A stretch of 64,000 nt of DNA from Candidatus Leptovillus affinis (GTDB lineage: Bacteria; Chloroflexota; Anaerolineae; Promineifilales; Promineifilaceae): NCBI GenBank assembly GCA_016705235.1, contig JADIYP010000006.1, positions 682,001 to 746,000 on the forward strand, read 5' to 3'. A program made the position numbers and the translations under genes. The first letter of the stretch is position 1. Each line of letters opens with the position of its first letter. A model generated the notes under the pieces. That model saw only the letters and a list, made by a program, of their open reading frames with translations. It was not told the DNA's origin and ran no database searches. Below, piece by piece: positions 7,736 through 16,314 of the stretch.

Positions 7736-8815
7736 TCAGGCGTCAGCCGGCAGTTTGCGTTTACTAAGCCAGACCAGCAGCAAAAATACCAGCGTATACA
7801 GGAGTAACCACAATAAAACTTTCAGGGAACGGGAAGGGATTAAGACAGCGATGAGGCCGAAAACGGCCGTTACCACATAATACCCCACCACAATCTGCCG
7901 CGTCGGCATCCCCCCATCCGAAAGACGAAAATGCAAATGATCGCGCCCGCCTTGCAGCGGATTGCGCCCTCGCCGCCACCGGCTGATCACCAGCCACGCC
8001 CCATCCAAAATCGGCACCGCCAGCACCAACAAAGCCGTAGACAACTTCGCCGGCGACAAAATGGATAAGGTCGCCATCTGGTAGCCCAGCAAATACGCCC
8101 CGCCCGTCCCTAAAAATATCCGCGCCGGCGCAAAATTAAACGGCAAAAATCCCAACAAAGCCGCCGCCAAAATCAACGGGAACAAAGCGACCGTTTGCTG
8201 CCCCAAAGTATGGCTGTGCCAGGCAAACAACAGCGCCGCAATGGCGCAAACCCCGGCTGCCAATCCATCCAGGCCATCCAACCAGTTCACTGCGTTGATC
8301 ATGCCCATCATCCACAACAGAGTCAGCAGCAAAGCCAACGGCCGCCACACCCACACCAATCCGGTCGCTGCGTCATAGCTAAAGACCCAGGACAATGGCG
8401 GCATATTCCAAAGCCCCGGCGCAGGCAGCGGATTGCTAAATACTTCGATAAAAATGGTGTGGCTCATGGCAATCAACGCGCCAACCGCCTGAATGGTAAA
8501 TTGCGGTATCGGCGCTAATTCCCAGCGATCATCGACAAATCCACCCAAGGTAATGACCAGGGTTCCCAATACCACGCCCCGCAGCCGCAGAGCGTCCGCC
8601 GGTTGCAGGGGCGGCATCAGCCAATAAACCAGCAAGACGCCCACGAGCAAAGCCGCCAACAGCGGCAGGCCACCCAACTTGGGAATATCGCCCTGATGCT
8701 GCCGCCGGCCGCCCGGTCGGGCGACGATCTGCCAGCGCCGCGATATCTGCTGCGCCACCGGCGTCGCCGCTAACCCAACTGCCCAAACCGCCAGAAAAAC
8801 AAGCACATAAACCAT
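7736..8815 (-). CDS. Undecaprenyl-phosphate sugar-1-phosphate transferase (WecA/TagO/MraY family)
   Basis: A 359-residue polytopic membrane enzyme that should load a UDP-linked HexNAc-1-phosphate onto undecaprenyl phosphate, starting a cell-surface polysaccharide. Around ten hydrophobic helices are visible. The magnesium and substrate motifs are LGGFVDDRWEL, NAVNWLDGLDGLAAG and the cytoplasmic loop GRDHLHFRLSDGG, which fits the HxH motif of the WecA/TagO branch rather than MraY. No glycosyltransferase cluster surrounds it; upp lies upstream on the same strand. GlcNAc is the likely sugar by family, but this is inference. Confidence 0.92.
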   Translation of the reverse strand: MVYVLVFLAVWAVGLAATPVAQQISRRWQIVARPGGRRQHQGDIPKLGGLPLLAALLVGVLLVYWLMPPLQPADALRLRGVVLGTLVITLGGFVDDRWELAPIPQFTIQAVGALIAMSHTIFIEVFSNPLPAPGLWNMPPLSWVFSYDAATGLVWVWRPLALLLTLLWMMGMINAVNWLDGLDGLAAGVCAIAALLFAWHSHTLGQQTVALFPLILAAALLGFLPFNFAPARIFLGTGGAYLLGYQMATLSILSPAKLSTALLVLAVPILDGAWLVISRWRRGRNPLQGGRDHLHFRLSDGGMPTRQIVVGYYVVTAVFGLIAVLIPSRSLKVLLWLLLYTLVFLLLVWLSKRKLPADA

Positions 8816-8836
8816 AAAAAGGGTCGCTATCGCTTA

Positions 8837-8876
8837 TTAACAATGAACAGCCGCCGGTTTGACCGTTCATTGTTAA
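8837..8876. other. Inverted repeat between upp and the phosphosugar transferase gene
   Basis: Perfect 12-base arms TTAACAATGAAC and GTTCATTGTTAA are separated by 16 bases containing CCGCCGG. It lies 3' of upp on the minus strand, with no T-run. It could be an attenuator or a repeat remnant. Confidence 0.55.
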
Positions 8877-8890
8877 CTGCTAGATGTTTC

Positions 8891-9511
8891 TCAGCCTGTG
8901 CCAAATTGGCGGTCGCCGGCATCGCCAAGACCGGGCAGGATAAAACCCACATCATTGAGGCGTTGGTCAATTTTGGCGATGTGGATGGGCACATCGGGAT
9001 GGGCTTCTTGCAGCCGCTGGATGCCGGTCGGCGCGGCCAGGATGCCCACAAATTTCACCCGTTTGGCTCCCCAACGTTTGAGAATGTCCACCGTAGCCAC
9101 GGCCGAGCCGCCAGTCGCCAGCATGGGGTCCAGCACCAAGCACACTTCCACCGTGGGTGATGTGGGCAGCCGGTTGTAGTAAGAAACCGGTTTAAGGGTT
9201 TTTTCGTCGCGGTAGAGGCCAATGTGCCACACTTCCGCGCCGGGCATCATTTCCCAGATGCCATCGACCATGCCCAGCCCGGCGCGCAGCACGGGGACCA
9301 ATCCCACTTTTTCAGCCAGGTCGTAACCAACGGCCGTTTCCATTGGCGTTTCAACCTCTATTTCCGTCACCCCTAAATCGGCCGTCGCTTCATAACACAA
9401 CAGCATGGCCAATTCCCGAATCAACTCGCGAAACTTTTTCGCCTTCGTCCGCTTGTCGCGCAGCAGAGTCAACTTGTGTTTCACCAACGGATGTTGCGAT
9501 TCGTAAACCAT
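8891..9511 (-). CDS. upp: Uracil phosphoribosyltransferase
   Basis: A 206-residue cytoplasmic pyrimidine-salvage enzyme making UMP from uracil and PRPP. The PRPP loop is CLVLDPMLATGGSAVAT. The N terminus VYESQHPLVKHKLTLLRDK and the uracil-binding C terminus GDAGDRQFGTG are diagnostic. The length is standard. It starts about 110 bp from ruvB, which is divergent, so the short gap must hold both promoters. Confidence 0.97.
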   Translation of the reverse strand: MVYESQHPLVKHKLTLLRDKRTKAKKFRELIRELAMLLCYEATADLGVTEIEVETPMETAVGYDLAEKVGLVPVLRAGLGMVDGIWEMMPGAEVWHIGLYRDEKTLKPVSYYNRLPTSPTVEVCLVLDPMLATGGSAVATVDILKRWGAKRVKFVGILAAPTGIQRLQEAHPDVPIHIAKIDQRLNDVGFILPGLGDAGDRQFGTG

Positions 9512-9623
9512 AATCCCTCCAGATTGTTGTATTGTGCAGCCGCCTTACCCTGCTTCCGGTTACGCAATACGCTGCACTTGACGTATAATCCCATGCAAAG
9601 AGCTTACAGGCAACCAACGACTC

Positions 9624-10694
9624 ATGACCGATAACCCAACCCCCAACAGACATATTTCCCCACAGCGCAAGACCGAAGATCGCGGCCTGGATGGCCTGAT
9701 CCGCCCCCAACTTCTTGCCGAATTTACCGGTCAGGAAAAATTAAAAACCAACCTGGCCATCCTCATCGAAGCAGCCAAAGCCCGCCAGGAACCGTTGGAC
9801 CACGTGTTGTTTCACGGGCCGCCAGGCCTGGGCAAAACCACATTGGCGCATGTGGTGGCCAACGAGATGAACGTGAATATTCGCATCACCGCCGGACCGG
9901 CCATCGAACGCGCCGGTGATTTGGCCGCCATTCTGACCAACATGCGCGCCGGTGACATTTTGTTCATTGACGAAGTTCACCGCCTGGGGCGCGCTGTGGA
10001 GGAAATCCTTTACCCGGCGATGGAAGATTTTGTGCTGGATATTATTGTGGGCAAAGGGCCAGGCGCGAAAAATGTGCGCCTGAAGCTGCCCAAGTTCACC
10101 GTCATCGGGGCCACCACGCGGCTGGCGCTGCTCACGGCGCCGCTTCGCGCCCGTTTTGGGGCGGTTTATCGCATGGATTTTTATGAGCAAACGGCCGTCG
10201 AGTCCATCGTCAATCGCGGCGCAGGCATTATGGGCGTGGCGTGCGACGCCGCCGGAGCCAGGGAAATCGCTCTGCGCTCGCGCGGGACGCCGCGTGTGGC
10301 GCTGCGCTTGCTGCGCCGGGTGCGCGATTATGCCCAGGTGCGGGCCGAGGGAGAGATTACCCAGGAAACGGCCGTGGCCGCCCTCAACCTTCTGGAAATC
10401 GACAATCTGGGACTCGACGACCTGGATCGTCGCGTTTTACGCGCCATCATCGAAAAATTTGGCGGCGGTCCCGTCGGGCTGGATACCATCGGCGCATCCA
10501 TCAGCGAAGAAGCCGATACCATCATGGACGTGGTGGAGCCATACCTGCTGCAGCTTGGCTTTTTAGAGCGCACCGCCCGCGGCCGGATGGCCACGCCCCA
10601 TGCCTACAACCACCTGGGCATCCCATTCACCAACCGCAGACAAGACAACAAACCCAACCAACCCACTCTTTTTGGGAGCAACGACGCCACATGA
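9624..10694 (+). CDS. ruvB: Holliday junction branch migration helicase RuvB
   Basis: A 356-residue AAA+ motor that drives branch migration with RuvA. It has Walker A GPPGLGKTT (65-73), Walker B ILFIDEVHRLG, sensor I GATTRLALLTAPLRARFG and the C-terminal winged-helix domain (RGRMATPHAYNHLG). Divergent upp lies upstream. The stop overlaps the ATG of the DUF2905 gene and queA follows, an order also found in other bacteria. ruvA and ruvC are not in the window. Confidence 0.97.
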   Translation: MTDNPTPNRHISPQRKTEDRGLDGLIRPQLLAEFTGQEKLKTNLAILIEAAKARQEPLDHVLFHGPPGLGKTTLAHVVANEMNVNIRITAGPAIERAGDLAAILTNMRAGDILFIDEVHRLGRAVEEILYPAMEDFVLDIIVGKGPGAKNVRLKLPKFTVIGATTRLALLTAPLRARFGAVYRMDFYEQTAVESIVNRGAGIMGVACDAAGAREIALRSRGTPRVALRLLRRVRDYAQVRAEGEITQETAVAALNLLEIDNLGLDDLDRRVLRAIIEKFGGGPVGLDTIGASISEEADTIMDVVEPYLLQLGFLERTARGRMATPHAYNHLGIPFTNRRQDNKPNQPTLFGSNDAT

Positions 10695-10918
10695 TCGAAT
10701 TTGGCCGCATCATGGTGATTCTGGGTCTTACACTTGCCCTCATCGGCGCCATCATCCTGGCCGCCGGCCGGCTGTTCCCCTGGCTGGGTAATTTGCCCGG
10801 CGATTTTAATTTTCAGGGGCAAAACTTTAAGATTTATTTCCCCCTGGCCACCATGCTGCTCATCAGCATCCTGGGAACCATTCTGCTCAATATCCTCATC
10901 CGCATTTTTCGCCGCTAA
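10691..10918 (+). CDS. DUF2905 family small membrane protein
   Basis: A 75-residue protein of two transmembrane helices joined by a loop with GRLFPWLGNLPGDFNFQG, the hallmark of DUF2905. The ATG at 10691 overlaps the ruvB stop as ATGA, so it is translationally coupled. Its function is not established. Its position between ruvB and queA recurs in other genomes, supporting a single transcript. Confidence 0.88.
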   Translation: MIEFGRIMVILGLTLALIGAIILAAGRLFPWLGNLPGDFNFQGQNFKIYFPLATMLLISILGTILLNILIRIFRR

Positions 10919-10943
10919 CTGGCGGCAAGCCAAAATATCTGCC

Positions 10944-12047
10944 ATGAAAACCAACGATTTTAATTACCACCTGCCTTTGGAATTGATTGCCCAACGGCCG
11001 TTACCCCAACGCGACGCCAGCCGCCTGATGGTTTTGCACCGCGCCAACGGCCGTCTGGAACACCGCCGCTTCACCGACCTGCTCGACTACCTGCGCCCTG
11101 GCGACATTCTGGTCGGCAACAACAGCCGCGTTATCCCGGCCCGCCTCTTCGGCCAAAAGCCTACCGGCGGCAAAGTGGAAATCTTGCTGCTGGAAAATTT
11201 GGACCCAACGCGTTGGCAAGCGCTGGTCGGCGGCAAAAAGCTGCAAATGGGCGCGGAAATTTTGTTGGAAAACAAGGATGGCCTGTTAACCGATGTGACG
11301 GCTGCGGTAACGGCCGTTCTCGATGGCCCCCAGCGCGAACTCACCTTCAGCCGCCCCATCGACGATGATTTGGAAAGCCTCGGCCACACGCCGCTGCCGC
11401 CCTACATCCACGAAACGCTCGACGACGCCGAACGCTACCAGACCGTTTACTCCCGCCCGCCCGGCTCCAGCGCCGCTCCTACCGCCGGGCTGCATTTCAC
11501 CGGCGATTTGTTGATGGCCCTACGCGACAAAGGGGTCTTATTCGAGACCGTGACCCTGCACGTTGGCCTGGACACCTTCAAGCCGGTCGAAGCCGACCGC
11601 GTAGCCGATCATGTCATCCACAGCGAATGGGCCAGCCTGACCACCGAGGCAGCCCGCCGCATCAACGACGCCAAACTGGCCGGCGGCCGGTTGATTGCCG
11701 TAGGCACAACGGCCGTGCGCACTCTGGAAACCGCCGCCTGTCGTTCGGCCGGCATTCTGGGCACGCTGCAAACCATCAGCGCCCGCGACGCGGCCGGGGA
11801 AACCAGCAATATGTGCCCCTGGAAACCGGTCGCCGCCTTTGAAGGGCCGACCGACCTTTTTATTTACCCCGGTTACAAATTTCGCGCCGTCGATGCCCTC
11901 ATCACCAACTTCCACCTGCCGCAGTCCAGCTTGCTGATGCTGGTGTCCGCTTTTGCAGATCGGGCGCAAATCATGCAGGCGTATGACACGGCCGTCGCCG
12001 ACCAATACCGCTTCTTTTCTTTTGGTGACGCCATGTTGATGGTTTGA
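10944..12047 (+). CDS. queA: S-adenosylmethionine:tRNA ribosyltransferase-isomerase
   Basis: A 367-residue enzyme that transfers and isomerises the ribosyl group of AdoMet onto 7-aminomethyl-7-deazaguanine in tRNA, giving epoxyqueuosine. Signatures include the N terminus FNYHLPLELIAQRPLPQRDA, SRVIPARLFG, SSAAPTAGLHFT, HVGLDTFKPV and the C-terminal ITNFHLPQSSLLMLVSAFA. The ATG at 10944, 25 bp after the DUF2905 stop, matches the normal family N terminus; longer frames upstream overlap that gene. No other queuosine genes are present. Confidence 0.97.
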   Translation: MKTNDFNYHLPLELIAQRPLPQRDASRLMVLHRANGRLEHRRFTDLLDYLRPGDILVGNNSRVIPARLFGQKPTGGKVEILLLENLDPTRWQALVGGKKLQMGAEILLENKDGLLTDVTAAVTAVLDGPQRELTFSRPIDDDLESLGHTPLPPYIHETLDDAERYQTVYSRPPGSSAAPTAGLHFTGDLLMALRDKGVLFETVTLHVGLDTFKPVEADRVADHVIHSEWASLTTEAARRINDAKLAGGRLIAVGTTAVRTLETAACRSAGILGTLQTISARDAAGETSNMCPWKPVAAFEGPTDLFIYPGYKFRAVDALITNFHLPQSSLLMLVSAFADRAQIMQAYDTAVADQYRFFSFGDAMLMV

Positions 12048-12065
12048 ACGGCCGTTTGTGACTAC

Positions 12066-12124
12066 AAACCCCAAGGGTTTGCTCCTGAGAATTTGGATTA
12101 TTTGATTATCAAACCCTTGGGGTC
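12066..12124. repeat. GACCCC-type hairpin element, copy 6
   Basis: This copy lies 18 bp after the queA stop and ends CAAACCCTTGGGGTC; its left end reads AACCCCAAGGGTTTG. An ACGGCCGT octamer lies between the stop and the element. Confidence 0.85.
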
Positions 12125-12176
12125 TTCGCAGTTGCTCATCGCGTTTCTGGAGCGGGTAAGAAACCGCAGTTACACC

Positions 12177-12221
12177 TGTGGCGAAGCCATGTTAAATGCA
12201 AGACTTCATGGCCTCGCCACA
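12177..12221. terminator. Hairpin between convergent queA and DUF389 genes
   Basis: The arms TGTGGCGAAGCCATG and CATGGCCTCGCCACA pair over 15 bases with one mismatch, with a 15-base loop. It sits three bases from the DUF389 stop. No clear T-run follows, so intrinsic termination is plausible rather than certain. Confidence 0.5.
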
Positions 12222-12224
12222 ATT

Positions 12225-13244
12225 CTAACGATTCGGCGGGGCGATGCCCTCGCGCAAAAATCTTTGCACCGGAATAATTTCCAGCTCTATCGTCAACTGC
12301 GGGTCCACATTCTGTTGTACATCGGCCACCACGGAATCAAACGGCGGCGTGTCACCGGGTCCAGTCACCGTAATGTCGGCCACATTGCCGGTGATTTTCA
12401 CCTCGCGCACCTCAAAATCCGTCCCGGCCAGCCACGCTTCAGCCGCCCGCCGAATCTCTAATTCCTGGCGAGACTGCCACGTGATTTTAGCCCCTGTGGC
12501 GGTCAGAGGCACAGCGACTAACAAAGAGCTGATTAGAATCAGGGCAAACGAATTCCGCCGCGCATTTCCCCGGAGCTTCACAGTCGCCGCGCCGCTCAAT
12601 CCCAAAATGGCCAAGACGCCGCCGCCGGCTAAAAGAATTGCCAGCATATTGGTCACAAACAGCAGCAATGCTCCCCAGGCGGCAGTCAATTCGCCATATG
12701 ACAAGCTAATGCCCACAACACAAAGCGGGGGAACCAGGGAAATAGCAATCGCCACCCCAGGCAGCGAATCGGCAATATCATCCCGGCTCATGCAAAATGC
12801 GCCCGCTGCACCCGATGCCAGCGCGGCGATCAGGTCCCACAACCGGGGCGACGTACGCGCGAGAATCTGGGAATTGGCAGTGAAGGAGATGGCGTCGGGG
12901 TACATCAGGCCCATCAATGCCGACAAACCGATGACGCTGGCAATGCCCATCGTAACTAAAAATAAACTCTGAATCGCTCGCCCCATCTGCCCCATCACCA
13001 GCGCGCCGGCGGTTGCCATGATGGGCAGCATGAGCGGCGCAATGATCATCGCGCCAATCACGGTAGCTGTGGAATCGTTGATCACGCCTACCGTGGCGAT
13101 CACGGTGGCTAAAAACAGGAGTACACTAAACCGTTCCAGATACGGCCGTCTCCGATTTCCCTCAAAAAATAACTTGTTCTGAAACGCCGGCACATCCTCC
13201 GGCCGAAATTGATTTTCACGCAGTATGTTGGACCACATGCTCAT
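12225..13244 (-). CDS. DUF389 family membrane protein
   Basis: A 339-residue integral membrane protein. The conserved core includes VINDSTATVIGAMIIAPLM and GVAIAISLVPPLCVVG, typical of the DUF389 (TIGR00341) family. About six hydrophobic helices precede a soluble C-terminal tail of about 100 residues. No biochemical role is established for the family. AAAGGAGG lies 13 bases before the ATG, an unusually long spacing. The DUF1269 gene is 52 bp upstream on the same strand and the pair may be cotranscribed. Confidence 0.88.
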   Translation of the reverse strand: MSMWSNILRENQFRPEDVPAFQNKLFFEGNRRRPYLERFSVLLFLATVIATVGVINDSTATVIGAMIIAPLMLPIMATAGALVMGQMGRAIQSLFLVTMGIASVIGLSALMGLMYPDAISFTANSQILARTSPRLWDLIAALASGAAGAFCMSRDDIADSLPGVAIAISLVPPLCVVGISLSYGELTAAWGALLLFVTNMLAILLAGGGVLAILGLSGAATVKLRGNARRNSFALILISSLLVAVPLTATGAKITWQSRQELEIRRAAEAWLAGTDFEVREVKITGNVADITVTGPGDTPPFDSVVADVQQNVDPQLTIELEIIPVQRFLREGIAPPNR

Positions 13245-13296
13245 GTATCACCGAACGCCTCCTTTCGCGTCAGTACATCTTGTCAAAACCACTCTC

Positions 13297-13800
13297 TTAT
13301 TCAGCCGATTCGATGCCGAAAGCCGACCGAAGCTCTTCTTCCGCTGCATTGGATAAATTGGACGTAACCAGTTCGAAAGAAAGGGCTTTTTCTTTAACAG
13401 CCGGAATCACCTTATCCATCACCGCGTCGCTCGTCATCAAAAACAACGCCGACGTGCCTTCCGTCACCTTTTCCCGCACCGATTTAACAAACCCATCGTC
13501 GATGCCAAAATCGGCGAATTTGCCCGCCAGCGCGCCCATCGCCGCGCCAATGGCCATACCAAAGAAAGGCACAAAAAAGATGAGGCCAAAAAGCATTCCC
13601 CAAAATGCGCCGTCCAACGCGCCCAGGCCCACCATATTGGCCAACTGCCGGGTTTTGGGCGCTTTTTTGCCTTTTTCCCAGGCCACAATTGCAGCATCTT
13701 GCAACGAAATCAGGTTCTGCTTAGTCAGATTTTGAATCAGTTCGAGCATTTCCTGAGCGCCTTCTGGCGTATCAAACTTCAAAACTGTAATGGTTGCCAT
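13297..13800 (-). CDS. DUF1269 family membrane protein
   Basis: A 167-residue protein with one Gly-rich hydrophobic hairpin (MVGLGALDGAFWGMLFGL then FFGMAIGAAMGALAGKF), flanked by a soluble N-terminal domain (TVLKFDTPEGAQEML) and a C-terminal region ending in an acidic tail. This fits DUF1269. Family members often occur beside stress or membrane genes; no activity is established. GGAGA precedes the ATG. It lies between the DUF389 gene and a terminator, so it likely heads a two-gene unit. Confidence 0.85.
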   Translation of the reverse strand: MATITVLKFDTPEGAQEMLELIQNLTKQNLISLQDAAIVAWEKGKKAPKTRQLANMVGLGALDGAFWGMLFGLIFFVPFFGMAIGAAMGALAGKFADFGIDDGFVKSVREKVTEGTSALFLMTSDAVMDKVIPAVKEKALSFELVTSNLSNAAEEELRSAFGIESAE

Positions 13801-13910
13801 TTTTCAATCTCCTTCGTATTTAGTTTTATCGCTAACGGGGGTTTGGCCAAGTTTTCACCTGACCCAAACTGACTCAGCAACTACTATGAACAATGATATA
13901 ACAAAATAAA

Positions 13911-13938
13911 ACAAGGACGAATTTTCATTCGTCCTTGC
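13911..13938 (-). terminator. Rho-independent terminator downstream of the ArsA-type gene
   Basis: The arms CAAGGACGAA and TTCGTCCTTG are perfect, with a 6-base loop. Read on the minus strand it is followed by TTTTATTTTG, so it ends transcription of the ATPase gene before the DUF1269 gene. Confidence 0.8.
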
Positions 13939-13970
13939 CCATAAACCTATATCCGTGTCGCCTGAATCAT

Positions 13971-15182
13971 TCAGGCTTCACCCGATAACGCCGTTTGTTC
14001 GCCCTGTTCATCTGGCAGCGACGGCGGTGAAAAATCAATTTCCAGCGCGCCATTCCGCAGCACGCCGCCTACCGCTTTCCGCTTGGCCAGCACCCCTGGC
14101 AAAATCATTTCCCGCTTAAAATTGCCGATGGTGATGAACATTTCGTCGCCACGCTTGCGCAGCCGCACATCACCGCTGGTTACAAACGACATGGGAATTC
14201 GCAGACGGTAGCCGCCATCCGGCAGTTCGATAAATTCCTGCACCGCGCCACGATAAAAGACCTGCCCAGGGTCTTCATTGCCAAAACAATCAAACGCCAA
14301 CCGCGAAAGAGCCGCCACGCCGACCACTTCGTCGGCATAATACGGGGCGCGCCACAAAGGAAGGGGCCGGAAATTGTCCTCAATCATTTGCAGATATTTG
14401 GCCTGAAGCTGCCGCCGCTTATGGTAAAACTCACCTTCCTCCGCGTTTTCGCCCAAAATGCGATTGATAATCACGCTGTCTACCGGATAGTTGAACAAGC
14501 CCAGATAGCTGATGGCTCGCTCGGCTTCGCGCACCACCATTTTTTCCGGCTGCAAGACCACCCGGTAGCTGCTAATTTCCGGGTTGCTTAACGTTTTGCG
14601 TAATTCGCCGGTCGCCTCGTCGAGTTTTTCTAACGCTTCAAAAATTTCGGCCGGCCCGCGAATGATGCGTCCGGCGAATGGTTTTAGGGCTTTGATGACG
14701 TTGGTTTCAAAGCGGGAGAGGTGCCCGGCGTACCAGCGAAAGGTATCGGGCATGGTCAGCAGGCGGATGGTTTCACCGGTCGGGGCGGCATCAATGATCA
14801 CGCGGTCGAAATTTTGCTCCAGGGCTTGTTTGTTGATATGCAGCAAGCTGACAATTTCGTCCATGCCCGGAAAGGCCGACAACTCGTCGGCGACGACGTT
14901 GCTGATACCTTTGCCACTGATGTTTTGCGAGACGAAGGATTGTAAGGTTCCCCAATAGTTGTGGATGTCGGCCACGACGCTGATTTCTTGCGCCCACAGG
15001 TTTTCGGCTAACTGCACGGGCACGGCGTCCAGGGGTTTGTCGAAGGAGTCGGCCAGACTGTGGGCGATGTCTGTGCTGGCCACCAGGGTTTTGTAGCCTA
15101 ATTCGGCGCTGCGCACGGCCGTTGCCGCCGCCACCGTCGTTTTGCCCACCCCACCTTTGCCTAAATACAAAATAATGCGCAT
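13971..15182 (-). CDS. ArsA/GET3 family ATPase
   Basis: A 403-residue soluble P-loop ATPase. The deviant Walker A LGKGGVGKTT (7-16) has the signature lysine of the MinD/ArsA class. STDIAHSLADSFD corresponds to the A-loop (usually STDPAHSL), and VIIDAAPTGETIRLL is switch II. The final 100 residues (EFIELPDGGYRLRIP, FITIGNFKREMILP) form the HSP20-like C-terminal domain found in many non-arsenical bacterial ArsA proteins. No arsB, arsR or arsC is nearby, so arsenite export is unlikely. A role in targeting or membrane-protein handling is inference. The gene appears monocistronic. Confidence 0.88.
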   Translation of the reverse strand: MRIILYLGKGGVGKTTVAAATAVRSAELGYKTLVASTDIAHSLADSFDKPLDAVPVQLAENLWAQEISVVADIHNYWGTLQSFVSQNISGKGISNVVADELSAFPGMDEIVSLLHINKQALEQNFDRVIIDAAPTGETIRLLTMPDTFRWYAGHLSRFETNVIKALKPFAGRIIRGPAEIFEALEKLDEATGELRKTLSNPEISSYRVVLQPEKMVVREAERAISYLGLFNYPVDSVIINRILGENAEEGEFYHKRRQLQAKYLQMIEDNFRPLPLWRAPYYADEVVGVAALSRLAFDCFGNEDPGQVFYRGAVQEFIELPDGGYRLRIPMSFVTSGDVRLRKRGDEMFITIGNFKREMILPGVLAKRKAVGGVLRNGALEIDFSPPSLPDEQGEQTALSGEA

Positions 15183-15497
15183 GTTTTGCTCCGATAATCA
15201 GGTTTTCAGCCTACTGTACGTCTTGCCGCCAGACTGCGTTGCAGGGGATACGGCCGTTACGGATATACCACGCCTCTCCAAATCCAGCAACAGACACACA
15301 CCCTCATTGCCCCACTCCCCCGCCTATCCTATAATTATCACGATCAATCTACTTTCCCAACCAAAACCAATTAACAGACAAGGATCGGCCCACAGCCATT
15401 TCTCAGGATTGATTTTCCCGGTTCAGCCCTTCCGCGTCCATTTTATTTTACTCATGACAGCGGCATACTCGCCGCTGCCCCAAAAAGGAGAAAAACC
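15183..15497. other. 315-bp divergent intergene between the ArsA-type gene and tpiA
   Basis: This holds one ACGGCCGT near 15249, a candidate tpiA promoter (15307-15335) and a good tpiA ribosome site (AAAAGGAG). I see no gene or hairpin element here. Confidence 0.6.
15307..15335 (+). promoter_or_regulatory. Candidate sigma-70-type promoter for tpiA
   Basis: TTGCCC and TATAAT are separated by 17 bases. The -10 is a perfect consensus in a GC-rich genome. The leader to the tpiA ATG would be about 155 bases. Confidence 0.4.
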
Positions 15498-16250
15498 ATG
15501 CGTACACCCATCATTGCGGGTAATTGGAAAATGAATAAAACGGCCGATGAAGCGGTCGCCTTTGTGGAACAAATCCGCGAGGGCCTCAACGCCACCAGCG
15601 GCGTGGATATCGTTTTATGCCCGCCGGCCCTGGCCATTCCGGCCGTAGCCGCCAGCGTCAAAGGCACCAAAATCGGCGTCGGCGCGCAAAATATGTACTT
15701 CGCCGAAAGCGGCGCCTTCACCGGCGAACTCGCCCCCAACATGCTCACCCCCTTCTGCCAATACGTCATCCTTGGCCACTCCGAGCGCCGCGCCTATTTT
15801 GGCGAAACCGACGAAGGCGTGAACAAGAAGATTAAGGCCGCCCTGGCTCACGGCCTCACGCCGATGGTCTGCGTGGGCGAGAGTCTGGAACAAAACGAAG
15901 CCGGCGAAACCCACAGCTTTGTCAGCGGGCAGGTGAAAGCCGCTTTTGCCGGACTTACGGCCGAACAAGCCAGCGTCTGCGTCATCGCCTATGAGCCAAT
16001 CTGGGCTATCGGCACCGGCAAAACTGCTACCGTAGAGCAGGCCGGGGCAATTATCGGCGGAACCGTGCGCACGGCCGTAGCCGAAATCCTGGGCGACGAC
16101 GTAGCCCAACAAGTGCGCATCCAATACGGCGGCAGTGTCACCGAGAAAAATATCGCCGAACTCATGGCCCACCCGGACATCGACGGCGCGCTTGTCGGCG
16201 GCGCCAGCTTGAAACCCACCTTTGTCGAATTGGTCGCTAACGCGGCCTAA
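15498..16250 (+). CDS. tpiA: Triosephosphate isomerase
   Basis: A 250-residue glycolytic enzyme interconverting dihydroxyacetone phosphate and glyceraldehyde-3-phosphate. Catalytic Lys is in GNWKMNK, His in LGHSERRAYFGE, and Glu in the signature AYEPIWAIGTGK; the phosphate loop is GGSV and VGGASL. The length is standard and AAAAGGAG precedes the ATG. Upstream genes of glycolysis (gap, pgk) are not in the window, so it stands alone here. A perfect 18-bp hairpin follows the stop. Confidence 0.98.
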   Translation: MRTPIIAGNWKMNKTADEAVAFVEQIREGLNATSGVDIVLCPPALAIPAVAASVKGTKIGVGAQNMYFAESGAFTGELAPNMLTPFCQYVILGHSERRAYFGETDEGVNKKIKAALAHGLTPMVCVGESLEQNEAGETHSFVSGQVKAAFAGLTAEQASVCVIAYEPIWAIGTGKTATVEQAGAIIGGTVRTAVAEILGDDVAQQVRIQYGGSVTEKNIAELMAHPDIDGALVGGASLKPTFVELVANAA

Positions 16251-16258
16251 TCCCTGGC

Positions 16259-16297
16259 GGAACACGGGTAACGGCCGACGGCCGTTACCCGTGTTCC
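16259..16297. terminator. Perfect 18-bp hairpin after tpiA containing the octamer
   Basis: The arms GGAACACGGGTAACGGCC and GGCCGTTACCCGTGTTCC are exact complements around GAC. The right arm with the loop contains ACGGCCGT. No T-run follows, so it is a hairpin of uncertain terminator strength. Confidence 0.6.
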
Positions 16298-16314
16298 GAC
16301 CCTTGCTATCCTCC

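Noticed and set aside
13971..15182. Arsenite-efflux ATPase annotation
   Set aside because: Homology to ArsA is real, but the HSP20-like tail and absence of ars genes make the arsenic role unsupported.
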